Assembly (NCBI GenBank): GCA_024637135.1
Contig: JAGXFT010000028.1
Location: 1-41,199 of the forward strand
Reading direction: 5' to 3'
Length of the DNA: 41,199 nt
Source: Nitriliruptorales bacterium
Lineage (GTDB): Bacteria > Actinomycetota > Nitriliruptoria > Nitriliruptorales > Nitriliruptoraceae
The number at the start of each line of letters is the position of its first letter. Position 1 is the first letter of the stretch. Made by a program: the position numbers and the translations under genes. Positions 15,915 to 23,553 of the stretch are shown in pieces. Under the pieces are notes generated by a model that worked only from the letters and a program-made list of their open reading frames with translations, was not told the DNA's origin and ran no database searches.

Positions 15915-16282
15915 TCAGGCCGAGCCACGGGCCAGGTCGCGGTGGCGGGTCAGTACCTCGACGATGGTGCCGAGGTCCGCCACGGCATCGGTGCCGGGTG
16001 CCGCACGCGCGAGTTCGGCCCGGGCAGCGATGGCCTCGGTGACCTCGGCGTCGATGGCGGCGGCCACCTCGGTGGCGTCCAAGACGCGCCGGGGGACGTC
16101 GGGGACGGCCCCCTCGACGGCCTCCTGCCGGGACGGTGGCACCGCCTCGGCGTGTCGATGGCGGCCAGCGCGGTCCCCAGGGCCGACGCCACGACGCCGT
16201 CGTGGTCCAGCCGGGCCCGGCGCAGTTCGTCGCGCAGGCGCTGTCGTGCCCGCGCGGGCGGTGTCGCCTGGTCGTCGTCCAT
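15915..16282 (-). pseudogene. GatB/YqeY-like gene with a one-base frameshift
   Basis: Two minus-strand frames make one protein if a base is restored. Frame one starts at the ATG 16282 after a GGGAGG site and reads MDDDQATPPARARQRLRDE through GTALAAID. The second frame continues AEAVPPSRQEAV to the stop at 15915. Family members of this YqeY-like type commonly have AIDNAEAV at that point. The DNA reads as though one A were missing in the Asn codon, near 16151-16155. The whole would be about 122 residues, helical and charged, as in YqeY-domain proteins related to the GatB tail. Either the gene is recently broken or the assembly has an indel. Function of intact members is not established. Confidence 0.65.
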
Positions 16283-16370
16283 CGGACGGCCTCCCTCCCG
16301 GAGGATCTCGTCGAGCGGGGCACCGGAGGACGTCACGCCCCGCCAGGTGCACCCCGATGCCGTCGAACCG

Positions 16371-17636
16371 TCAGGTCGGCCGGCCACCGAACAGGGGCTC
16401 GATCGGGGCATGCGAGGCTGCCAGGGCGGTTCCGGCGGCGCCGACCTCGGCCCCGTCGGTCGTTCGCGAGGCCCGCTGGAGCAGGCTGGCGACCGCGGCC
16501 TCGTAGGTGGCCGGGTCGGCGTTCCAGGACCGGACGTGGCCGGCGTCGGGGACCCGCAGGTAGGTCACGACGTCGTCCCGGCGCGTCGCCAGTTCGTCGG
16601 AGCCCTCGACCGGCACGACGTCGTCGGCCACGCCGTGCACCAGCAGGGTGGGCACGGCCAGCGCGGCCGCGTCGAAGCGCAGGGCGTCGAGGTCGACCCG
16701 GTGGCGCGAGCGAGCCATGGCCCGCGTCGGCACCAACAGGGCCGACACCGCGATGCCCGGGATCCCGAGGCTGCGGGCGGCACGGGCCACGACCGGGTGC
16801 CAGTCCACGACCGGGGCGTCCAGCAGCACCGCGACCACGTCGTGGACGTCGGCGTGGGCCAGCGCCTGGCCCACGATCGCGCCACCCATCGAGCACCCGG
16901 CCAGGATGATCCGCCGGGCACCGTGTCGACGGGCATGGTCCATCGCCGCGGCGAGGTCGACCCATTCGGTGCCACCCAGGTGCGAGCGCCCGTCCGGCGA
17001 CAGCGGCGCGTCCTGGTCGTTGCGGTAGGAGATCGCCAGCGCCGAGTGGCCGGCCGCCACGATCGGGCCGAGCGCGCGGAACGTCTCGTGGCGTGCGGCC
17101 GCGCGACCGTGCACGCCGATCGCCCACGTGTCGTCGCCCGCCACGTGGTGCGCGGGCATGGCCCCGAGGTCGCCGATGACCGCCACCTCGGTCGCATCGA
17201 CGTGCAACGAGGTGGCACGGTTGGGATGGGCGTAGGCATCGAGCACCCCGTGCCCGGGGACCAGGTCGCCGGCCAGCACCCGGACCGGCCGGCGCACGCC
17301 GGTCGGGGTGCGTTCGCGGGCGGCACCGATCCGGACGTAGCCGCCGGGCATGGTGACGCCCCAGACCCCGGGCCGGTCCGCGCCGTCACCCGACAGGAAC
17401 GCGTGTCCGTCATCGACGGCATGGATGGTGACCTGCTCGTCGTCCCGGGGCGGGTCCTCGGGCGCCAGCGACGGGGGATCGGTCATCCGGCGGGCGTAGT
17501 GGGCCGCGACCCCCACCCCGGCTGCGGCCACCGACCCCAGCGCCGAGGCCGATGCCAGCCCGAGGCCGCGCCGGCCCGGGTGTCGCCGGTCCGCCCCGAC
17601 CGCCCCGACCGCCCTGGCCTCACCGTGGTCATCCAT
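16371..17636 (-). CDS. Membrane-anchored alpha/beta hydrolase
   Basis: Serine hydrolase of the alpha/beta fold, about 421 residues. A single hydrophobic segment near residues 20-45 (GLGLASASALGSVAAAGVGVA) probably anchors it. The catalytic domain begins around residue 110. The nucleophile elbow is GCSMGG near residue 265, the acid is probably the Asp in HGVADDVVP, and the base is the histidine in PDAGHVRSW. ALPISYRND-like text before the elbow (AISYRNDQDAPLS) matches hydrolases of the DUF/peptidase S9-like lysophospholipase group. The ATG at 17636 is the first sensible start; a longer upstream frame runs through hemL antisense. Substrate is unknown. Downstream is the broken YqeY-like gene. 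Confidence 0.8.
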   Translation of the reverse strand: MDDHGEARAVGAVGADRRHPGRRGLGLASASALGSVAAAGVGVAAHYARRMTDPPSLAPEDPPRDDEQVTIHAVDDGHAFLSGDGADRPGVWGVTMPGGYVRIGAARERTPTGVRRPVRVLAGDLVPGHGVLDAYAHPNRATSLHVDATEVAVIGDLGAMPAHHVAGDDTWAIGVHGRAAARHETFRALGPIVAAGHSALAISYRNDQDAPLSPDGRSHLGGTEWVDLAAAMDHARRHGARRIILAGCSMGGAIVGQALAHADVHDVVAVLLDAPVVDWHPVVARAARSLGIPGIAVSALLVPTRAMARSRHRVDLDALRFDAAALAVPTLLVHGVADDVVPVEGSDELATRRDDVVTYLRVPDAGHVRSWNADPATYEAAVASLLQRASRTTDGAEVGAAGTALAASHAPIEPLFGGRPT

Positions 17637-17796
17637 GCGGGCAAGCCTATTGCCGACCCCCGGTCGATCCGTCGACCCGGCCCAACTCCGATCCTGGCAC
17701 CCATCTGGAGCGGCACGAACGGGTCGCGGTGTGAACGGGCACGAACGCGTCGGCGTCCGAGCAGTTGCGTGGCGGCCCGGCCGCACCGCCGGCCCA

Positions 17797-17802
17797 TACG
17801 AT
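17797..17802 (+). promoter_or_regulatory. hemL: -10 box (TACGAT) for a leaderless hemL transcript
   Basis: TACGAT is followed by six bases and the hemL ATG at 17809. This places transcription start at the initiation codon. There is no ribosome site upstream of the ATG, in agreement. No consensus -35 is seen. Confidence 0.45.
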
Positions 17803-17808
17803 CCGGCC

Positions 17809-19128
17809 ATGGAAACTCCTTCGCCAGCACCCGCCATCCACCCGCCCGCCACGATTGCCGGTCCGAGCGACGAGGACCTGTGGACACGCTCGAAGGCGGT
17901 CATCGCGGGCGGCGTGAACTCGCCGGTGCGGGCCTTCAACGCCGTCGGCGGGACGCCCCGCTTCCTGGTGCGTGGCCGCGCCGGTCACGTCGTGGACAGC
18001 CAGGGCCGGGAACTCGTCGACCTGGTGAACTCGTGGGGACCGCTGATCCTGGGCCACACCCACCCCGACGTCGTGGCCGCGGCGATCGCCGCGGTCGAGG
18101 CCGGGTCGACCTTCGGGGCGCCGACGGTCGGCGAGGTCGAACTGGCCGAACAGGTCGTGGACGCCGTCCCCTCGATCGAGCGGGTCCGGATGGTGTCGTC
18201 GGGGACCGAGGCCGCGATGTCGGCCATCCGGCTGGCCCGCGGTGCCACCGGGCGCACCAAGGTCCTGAAGTTCGTCGGCCACTACCACGGCCACAGCGAC
18301 GCGCTGCTGGTCGAGGCCGGCTCGGGGCTGGCGACACTGGGCATCCCGGGCTCGCCCGGGGTCACGCCGGGCGCGGTGCAGGACACCGTGCTGGTCGACT
18401 TCAACGACCGCGATGCCGTGACCGCCGCCGTCGACGCCCACGCCGACGACCTGGCCGTGATCGCGTGCGAACCGGTCCCGGCCAACATGAACCTGGTCCC
18501 GCCTGATGACGGCTTCCTGCAGTTCCTGCGGGACGAGGCCGACCGGGTCGGTGCGCTGTTGCTGTTCGACGAGGTCATCACCGGCTTCCGCCTGGCCCGC
18601 GGTGGTGCCCAGGAGGTCACCGGCGTGCGGCCGGACGTGACCGCACTGGGCAAGGTCGTCGGTGGGGGCTTTCCCCTGGCGGCCTTCGGTGGCAGTGCCG
18701 AAGTCATGGCCCACCTCGCCCCGGACGGGCCGGTCTACCAGGCCGGGACGTTGTCGGGGAACCCGGTCGCCGTCGCCGCCGGTGCGGCCCAACTCCGCCT
18801 GCTGACCGACGAGGTGTACGCCCGCCTCGACGACGTGACCACGCGGTTGGCGGACGGACTGGCCCAGGCACTGGGCGACCGGGCCGTCGTGACCCGGTTC
18901 GGGACGCTCGCCGGGATCGTGTTCGGCATCGACACCCCACCCCGCCACTTCGCGGACGTCGCCGCGGCCGACCACGACGCCTACGGCCGGTTCTTCCACG
19001 GCATGCTCGACCGCGGCGTCCAACTCGCACCCAGCGGCTACGAGGTCCTGTTCACCTCCGCCGCCCTGACCGACGACGACGTCGACCACGTCCTGGAGGC
19101 GGCCGCCGACACCGTCGCCGACTGGTGA
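17809..19128 (+). CDS. hemL: Glutamate-1-semialdehyde 2,1-aminomutase
   Basis: PLP enzyme that turns glutamate-1-semialdehyde into 5-aminolevulinate, the step after HemA. 439 residues. GGVNSPVRAF near residue 30 is the family's N-terminal signature. MVSSGTEAAMSAIRLAR binds the cofactor phosphate, HYHGHSDALL and FDEVITGFR surround the cofactor, and K282 in LGKVVGGGFPL is the Schiff-base lysine. It is split from the hemA-C-D group by about 5 kb and has its own apparently leaderless promoter. The stop overlaps the GTG of a ResA-like gene by 4 nt, linking ALA synthesis with cytochrome assembly. Confidence 0.96.
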   Translation: METPSPAPAIHPPATIAGPSDEDLWTRSKAVIAGGVNSPVRAFNAVGGTPRFLVRGRAGHVVDSQGRELVDLVNSWGPLILGHTHPDVVAAAIAAVEAGSTFGAPTVGEVELAEQVVDAVPSIERVRMVSSGTEAAMSAIRLARGATGRTKVLKFVGHYHGHSDALLVEAGSGLATLGIPGSPGVTPGAVQDTVLVDFNDRDAVTAAVDAHADDLAVIACEPVPANMNLVPPDDGFLQFLRDEADRVGALLLFDEVITGFRLARGGAQEVTGVRPDVTALGKVVGGGFPLAAFGGSAEVMAHLAPDGPVYQAGTLSGNPVAVAAGAAQLRLLTDEVYARLDDVTTRLADGLAQALGDRAVVTRFGTLAGIVFGIDTPPRHFADVAAADHDAYGRFFHGMLDRGVQLAPSGYEVLFTSAALTDDDVDHVLEAAADTVADW

Positions 19129-19886
19129 TCCCCATGTCCACCCCCACCCCGCACCCGACCACCAGTACGGTCCCGGCTCATCCGGAGGCGCGCTCACTCG
19201 ACGTGTGGAAGTGGCCTGCGGGGGAGGTGGTCCGGGTGTTGCCGGCGGTGCTGGGCCTGGCGTTGGCCCTGGTGCTGGCGGGGTGCACGAGCGCGGGTGG
19301 CGAGGGTGCGACCGGGGCCGGCGGCGACCCGACGGGTGCGGGGACGACGGGGACGGGTGTGCAGGATCCGTCCGACATCCAGGGTGGCGACGGGGCCTGC
19401 ACCGACGCGCTGCGCTCTGGACCGCTGATCGATCCGTCCGACCAGGCACTGGGGGCCCCGCAGCCGGGTGAGGAGCCACTGCCGATCGTCAACCTGCCGC
19501 GCCTGGACACCTGTGAGCTGGCCTCCACCGCCGACTGGCTGGGTGGTCCGCTGGTCATCAACTTCTGGGCCTCGTGGTGTGGGCCGTGCCGGGACGAGAT
19601 GCCCGAGTTGGACGCGTGGGCGGCCCAGCGAGCGGGCGAGGTCGACCTGGTCGGGGTCAACATCGACTTTCGCCAGGTCGACGCCGAGGAGTTCCTGGAA
19701 CAGGTACCGGTCGACTTCCCATCGTGGTTCGACCCCGACGCCCAGGTGCTGGGGGACCGGGTGTCGGTCCGCTCGATGCCCACCACCCTGTTCGTCGACC
19801 CCGACGGCACCATCGTCCATCGCCACCTCGGCCCCATCACCGTCGACCAACTCAACGACGCCGTGCAAGAGCATCTCGGCGTGTGA
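19125..19886 (+). CDS. TlpA/ResA-like thioredoxin-fold lipoprotein
   Basis: Extracytoplasmic thiol-disulfide protein of the TlpA/ResA type. ResA keeps apocytochrome c cysteines reduced for haem attachment. The N-terminal region of about 35 residues precedes a hydrophobic helix ending LVLAGC, a lipobox with C54 as the acylated residue. A Gly/Thr-rich linker follows. The thioredoxin domain has FWASWCGPCRDEMPEL with C152 and C155, and the cis-proline in VRSMPTTLFVD. 253 residues. The GTG at 19125 overlaps the hemL stop; an in-frame ATG at 19134 is an alternative. With the second such gene at 25538 it flanks the bc-complex operon. Confidence 0.85.
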   Translation: MIPMSTPTPHPTTSTVPAHPEARSLDVWKWPAGEVVRVLPAVLGLALALVLAGCTSAGGEGATGAGGDPTGAGTTGTGVQDPSDIQGGDGACTDALRSGPLIDPSDQALGAPQPGEEPLPIVNLPRLDTCELASTADWLGGPLVINFWASWCGPCRDEMPELDAWAAQRAGEVDLVGVNIDFRQVDAEEFLEQVPVDFPSWFDPDAQVLGDRVSVRSMPTTLFVDPDGTIVHRHLGPITVDQLNDAVQEHLGV

Positions 19887-19895
19887 GAATGGCCT

Positions 19896-20053
19896 GCAGA
19901 ACGAGCGGAGCGAGTTCTGCAACCTGCCGGAGCGCAGCGAGGGCAGGCGAGTTCCTCGTCGCCTGAACCTGGGCCCAGGCCGCAGAACGCGGCCAGCGAG
20001 TTCCGCAACCTGCCCGAGCGCCGCCGCGCCTGGGCAAGGCGTGGGCAAGGCGT
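19896..20053 (+). repeat. Duplicated REP-like hairpin module
   Basis: Starting 9 nt after the ResA-like gene, two hairpins lie side by side: GCAGAAC/GTTCTGC (19896-19920) and CCTGCC/GGCAGG (19923-19947), with GAGCGGAGCGA-type loops. A second, diverged pair follows at 19982-20006 and about 20009-20039. Between the pairs is a perfect palindrome, CCTGGGCCCAGG (19968-19979). GGGCAAGGCG is repeated at 20032-20053. The first hairpins could end the hemL transcript. The duplicated layout suggests a REP-type element rather than a simple terminator. Confidence 0.6.
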
Positions 20054-20077
20054 TGCTCCGGTGCTCCGGACCATTGG

Positions 20078-20083
20078 TAGGCT
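20078..20083 (+). promoter_or_regulatory. Possible promoter of the bc-complex operon
   Basis: TAGGCT fits TANNNT and lies about 125 bp before the GTG at 20204. A TTGCTC at 20053-20058 could be a -35, but the spacing of 19 is long. It sits directly after the REP-like module. Confidence 0.35.
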
Positions 20084-20203
20084 GTGGCCACAGCGGCACG
20101 TCGGTCAGTTCGGCGTCCGCCCAGGCCCGACGGACGTGCTGCAGGGGCCCTCTTTCGCAGCCACAGGACCCGACGACGACCCGACACGAATGAGGCGACG
20201 AGC

Positions 20204-20722
20204 GTGAGACTGAGCTGGTTCGGCGAGTTCTTCTCGACCCTGCCCGACGCGCTGTACGCCCTGTGGCAGTTCGGCGACCCGTCCGGCATCGGCCAGGGCT
20301 GGTGGGGGCTGGTCATCCTGTTGATCTGGGGGGTCCTGCTGATCACGATCCCGCTGCTGATCGCCAAGCGCACCTACGGCGAGCACGAGTGGGTCTCGGC
20401 CACCATGGGCGTGCTGGGTGGGCTCGGGATCCTCTGGTGGGTGTACGGGATCCTGCCGTCGGCCTGGATCTACTACCTGGACTCCAACCGCGAGATCCTC
20501 GAGGGCGCGATCATCCCGGCCTCCGCCGGCATCACCTTCTCCAACGGGTACCGCCTCGACATCGCCAGCAACCTCTACCAGGTGATCCGCGACCTGGTCG
20601 TGGTCATCGAGCACGGGGTGGCCTTCGTGCTGACCTTCTGGCTCGCCCTGCGCCTCCAGAAGAAGTACCCCAAGACCCTGGTGCCCGGCGAGGTCAAGCC
20701 CGATGCCGGGGGCTACAAGTGA
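20204..20722 (+). CDS. Membrane protein of the bc-complex operon, unknown family
   Basis: I do not recognise this 172-residue protein. It starts RLSWFGEFFSTLPDALYALW and has three hydrophobic helices: about 34-54 (WWGLVILLIWGVLLITIPLLI), 66-84 with WWVYG, and 130-152. The segment between the last two (about 85-128) is polar, with NSNREILEG-like and SNGYRLDIASNLYQVIRD text. The C-terminus is a Lys-rich cytosolic tail. It has no haem or metal motif. It is the first gene of the operon and lies 42 bp before the ferredoxin, so I infer a membrane anchor or docking subunit for the ferredoxin or the complex. The GTG start at 20204 follows a GAGGCG site. Confidence 0.7.
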   Translation: MRLSWFGEFFSTLPDALYALWQFGDPSGIGQGWWGLVILLIWGVLLITIPLLIAKRTYGEHEWVSATMGVLGGLGILWWVYGILPSAWIYYLDSNREILEGAIIPASAGITFSNGYRLDIASNLYQVIRDLVVVIEHGVAFVLTFWLALRLQKKYPKTLVPGEVKPDAGGYK

Positions 20723-20764
20723 CCGACCCGACACCGCACCACGACGACGAGAGGGGGCGCGACC

Positions 20765-21109
20765 ATGGGCAAGACTGACAAGGGCGAGCACCCGCTCATC
20801 TACGACGACTACACCGTCCAGGAAGTCGACCCGAACTGGCTGCAGGAGCGCGTCAAGCCCAAGCGCCACATCGGCCTGACCGCCGAGTTGTGCATCATGT
20901 GCCGCGCCTGCGAGGACGTGTGCCCCTGGGAGTGCATCTTCATGATGTCGCCCTCGATCATCCGTGACGCCGACAAGCAGTCGGTGATGACCCTGGCCGA
21001 ACAGTCGGCCTCGGTGTTCATCATCGACGACAACGAGTGCACCCGCTGCGCGATCTGCGTGGAGCGGTGCCCGTCCGACGCCCTGTGGCTCGGCCGCACG
21101 GACCAGTAG
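20765..21109 (+). CDS. 2[4Fe-4S] ferredoxin-type protein in the bc operon
   Basis: Small iron-sulfur protein of 114 residues with two complete cluster motifs: C43-I-M-C46-R-A-C49-E-D-V-C53-P and C92-T-R-C95-A-I-C98-V-E-R-C102-P, separated by a 38-residue insert. The pattern matches NuoI/8Fe ferredoxin-like electron carriers. There is no signal peptide or transmembrane helix, so it should act at the cytosolic face. A strong AGAGGGGG site precedes the ATG. Its place between a three-helix membrane protein and cytochrome b is unusual; canonical bc1 and b6f operons lack a ferredoxin gene. It may feed electrons into, or take them from, the n-side haem region. That is inference. Confidence 0.88.
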   Translation: MGKTDKGEHPLIYDDYTVQEVDPNWLQERVKPKRHIGLTAELCIMCRACEDVCPWECIFMMSPSIIRDADKQSVMTLAEQSASVFIIDDNECTRCAICVERCPSDALWLGRTDQ

Positions 21110-21219
21110 CGACCGGCACCTCCTGCAACGACCTGCACCACGCCGAGACACCAGCCGCACCACCCGCCACCACCGCCCCGGCACCGACGCCGGGACGGGA
21201 CAAGACGGAGACGCACACC

Positions 21220-21996
21220 GTGCCGAAGCTGCCCACGCCGCCCTCCTGGAGCGACATCCAGAAGAACACCCAGGACAACGTGATCTGGAAGTCGATCTTC
21301 CGTCCCGGGTCGATCTATCGCAAGGGCTACCGCGACACCTCGCGTGACCGTGCCCTGGCGGCGATGAACAACGTGCTCTACCACCTCCACCCCGTGAAGG
21401 TGAAGCGGCACGGGCTGAAGCTGACCTACACCTACTGCCTCGGCGGCCTGAGCTTCTTCCTGTTCGTGGTGCTGACGATCACCGGCATCTTCCTGATGTT
21501 CTTCTACACCCCGGCTGCCGGTGCCGGGACCGAACTGGCCTATGCCGACATGCGCACGATCCAGGCGTCGGTGACGTTCGGCCAGCTGGTCCGCAACATG
21601 CATCGGTGGGGCGCGCACCTGATGGTGTTCACGGTGTTCCTCCACATGGCGCGGGTGTTCTACCACGGGGCCTACAAGCCCCCGCGCGAGTTCAACTGGG
21701 TGGTGGGCGTGATCCTGCTGACCCTGACCCTGCTGCTGTCGTTCACCGGCTACCTGCTCCCGTGGGACCAGTTGGCCGTGTGGGCGGTCACGGTGGGCAC
21801 CGAGATGATGGGCTTCACGCCCGTCTTCGGCAAGCAGGTGCAGTTCGTGTTGCTGGGCGGGGCCGTCATCGGTCCGAACACGTTGCTGCGCTGGTACGTG
21901 CTCCACGTGCTGTTCGTCCCGTTTGTGACCGTCGTCTTCCTCGCGGTGCACTTCTGGCGCATCCGCAAGGACGGCGGGATCTCGGGGCCCCTGTGA
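21220..21996 (+). CDS. qcrB: Cytochrome b N-terminal subunit, b6 (PetB/QcrB) type
   Basis: Membrane di-haem b subunit of a quinol:cytochrome c reductase, the b6-like half of a split cytochrome b. 258 residues; the first 55 are a polar N-terminal extension. Haem ligands are H128 and H142 (spacing 14) and H229 and H244 (spacing 15), the b6f spacing rather than the mitochondrial one. C73 in YTYCLGG aligns with the b6 cysteine that binds haem c_n. Other family text: MHRWGAHLMVFTVFLH, FTGYLLPWDQ and RKDGGISGPL, the last being the typical b6 C-terminus. The GTG at 21220 has a CGGAGA site. It probably oxidises menaquinol. Confidence 0.92.
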   Translation: MPKLPTPPSWSDIQKNTQDNVIWKSIFRPGSIYRKGYRDTSRDRALAAMNNVLYHLHPVKVKRHGLKLTYTYCLGGLSFFLFVVLTITGIFLMFFYTPAAGAGTELAYADMRTIQASVTFGQLVRNMHRWGAHLMVFTVFLHMARVFYHGAYKPPREFNWVVGVILLTLTLLLSFTGYLLPWDQLAVWAVTVGTEMMGFTPVFGKQVQFVLLGGAVIGPNTLLRWYVLHVLFVPFVTVVFLAVHFWRIRKDGGISGPL

Positions 21997-22076
21997 CGCA
22001 CGTCACGAAGGATCGTGCTGTGACGGAGGATCGAGCTGTGACGAGGTATTCAGGAGAGGTGAGCATCCATGGCTGA
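21993..22076 (+). other. 27-codon mini-ORF with an 18-bp tandem repeat between petB- and petD-like genes
   Basis: AGGATCGTGCTGTGACGG (22009-22026) is followed at once by a near copy (22027-22044, 16/18 identical). A short frame opens with a GTG overlapping the cytochrome b stop and closes with a TGA inside the start of the next gene. It encodes a hydrophilic peptide containing KDRAVT-EDRAVT. It could be a translational-coupling relay or simply a repeat-derived spacer. Confidence 0.35.
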
Positions 22077-22893
22077 GGTAGAGATCGACCAGGCCACCTA
22101 CGACGCCCTGACGGGCAGTGGCGTGCCCGAGCGCATCGCGCGGGCCAAGGCCAAGGCCGCCACGGTCCGCAAGGAGAAGGTCGCGGAGGGCGTCGAGATC
22201 GGCCCCAAGTCGGCCGACACGGCGACCAAGGCGCTGGCGACGTTCCGCGAGAACTACGGCGGTGGCAGCGGTGGCACCACCACGGCCGTCCTCGACGCCC
22301 CGTCCGGACGCCTGACGCCCGAGCAGCGCGCCGAGCGTGTACGCGCCTCCCTGGGCCAGACCAACGGGTCGCCGTCCATCGGGGTGCCGTCCGACTCCAA
22401 GCACACCCACCGCCTGCTCGCACTGATCCCCCCCTCGGGCATCCAGCAGGTCAGCGACAAGCAGCAGGACAAGGTCTACACCTGGCCGCACCTGCTGCTG
22501 GTCGAATTCGTCGCCCTGCTGGCGATGGGGGCCGTGCTGCTGGTCATGTCCTACTTCATCGACGCGACCTTCCGCGACCTCGCCAACCCCAACCTCACGC
22601 CGAACCCCTCCAAGGCCCCGTGGTACTTCCTCGGCCTGCAGGAACTCCTGCGCTACTTCCACCCGATGGTGGCCGGCGTGACGATCCCGGGCGTGGGCCT
22701 GATCGTGCTGGGTGGCGCCGCCTACGTGGACAAGAACCCGTCGGCGAAGCCCGAGAACCGCAAGTTCGCGAACATGGCCATGACCTTCTTCCTGGTGATG
22801 TGGACCCTGTTCGTCCTCGCCGGGTCGTTCTTCCGTGGCCCCGGCTTCAACTGGGTCTGGCCGTGGGTGGACGGCCTGTTCTTCGAACTGTGA
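22069..22893 (+). CDS. Cytochrome b C-terminal subunit (subunit IV/PetD-like) with N-terminal extension
   Basis: Second half of the split cytochrome b, forming part of the quinol-oxidation (Qo) site. 274 residues. The first roughly 130 are hydrophilic, Ala/Lys-rich, with a GGGSGG linker, and do not resemble subunit IV. The membrane part has three helices: TWPHLLLVEFVALLAMG, then NPSKAPWYFLGLQELLRYF, then the last helix and FRGPGFNWVWPW. The Qo motif reads A-P-W-Y where mitochondrial and chloroplast proteins have P-E-W-Y, so the usual glutamate is absent; such variants occur in menaquinone-using bacteria. An AGGAGAGGTG ribosome site precedes the ATG. Confidence 0.88.
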   Translation: MAEVEIDQATYDALTGSGVPERIARAKAKAATVRKEKVAEGVEIGPKSADTATKALATFRENYGGGSGGTTTAVLDAPSGRLTPEQRAERVRASLGQTNGSPSIGVPSDSKHTHRLLALIPPSGIQQVSDKQQDKVYTWPHLLLVEFVALLAMGAVLLVMSYFIDATFRDLANPNLTPNPSKAPWYFLGLQELLRYFHPMVAGVTIPGVGLIVLGGAAYVDKNPSAKPENRKFANMAMTFFLVMWTLFVLAGSFFRGPGFNWVWPWVDGLFFEL

Positions 22894-22929
22894 CCGCCCC
22901 TACGAATTGTCGAGTGAGGTCTGACGCCA

Positions 22930-23526
22930 ATGGCTGACGAACGACGACTGCTTCCGAAGGTCGAACGTCGCACGTTCCTGCGCTACTCGCTGTTCGGCGG
23001 TGTGGCGGGGGGGTTGGGCGTGTTCGGCCTGGGTTCGCTTGGGTTCCTGTGGCCGCAGCTGTCCGGTGGTTTCGGTGAGCCGATCCCGCTGGGCCCCGCC
23101 GAGGACATCCTCGCCCAGATCCGTGAGGAGCGGGCCCCGTTCGCCTACCCGTCCGGTCGCTTCTACGTGATCGAGTACAACCCGTCGGCCCCGGGTGCCG
23201 ACGATGCCTACGGCGAGATCGGCGTGGAGGTCGGTGGGTCCGGGCTGATGGCGCTGTACCAGAAGTGCGTCCACCTGGGCTGTCGGGTGCCGTGGTGCCA
23301 GACCTCGCAGTGGTTCGAGTGCCCGTGCCACGGGTCCAAGTACAACCGGTGGGGCGAGTGGGTCGGGGGCCCGGCGCCACGCGGCCTCGACCGGTTCCCG
23401 TGCGAACTGGACTCCAGTGGGAACCTGATCGTGCGGACGAACCCGGCGGAACTCCAGACCGGTCCGGCTCGGACCGCCAACGTGTTGTCCCAGGAAGCCG
23501 AAGGCCCCAACTGTGTCGACCTGTGA
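22930..23526 (+). CDS. qcrA: Rieske [2Fe-2S] subunit
   Basis: High-potential iron-sulfur subunit that takes the first electron from quinol at Qo and passes it to cytochrome c. 198 residues. RRTFLRYSLFGG at the N-terminus looks like a twin-arginine signal-anchor, followed by one hydrophobic helix to about residue 40. Cluster ligands are C113 and H115 (CVHLGC) and C131 and H134 (CPCHGS). C118 and C133 form the usual disulfide. An extra cysteine, C123, sits in CRVPWC between the two boxes. The C-terminal GPAPRGLDRFP is the Rieske proline-loop region. It lies 36 bp after the subunit IV gene. Confidence 0.95.
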   Translation: MADERRLLPKVERRTFLRYSLFGGVAGGLGVFGLGSLGFLWPQLSGGFGEPIPLGPAEDILAQIREERAPFAYPSGRFYVIEYNPSAPGADDAYGEIGVEVGGSGLMALYQKCVHLGCRVPWCQTSQWFECPCHGSKYNRWGEWVGGPAPRGLDRFPCELDSSGNLIVRTNPAELQTGPARTANVLSQEAEGPNCVDL

Positions 23527-23553
23527 CGAGCTGACCCACAAGGTGTTGTGCTG

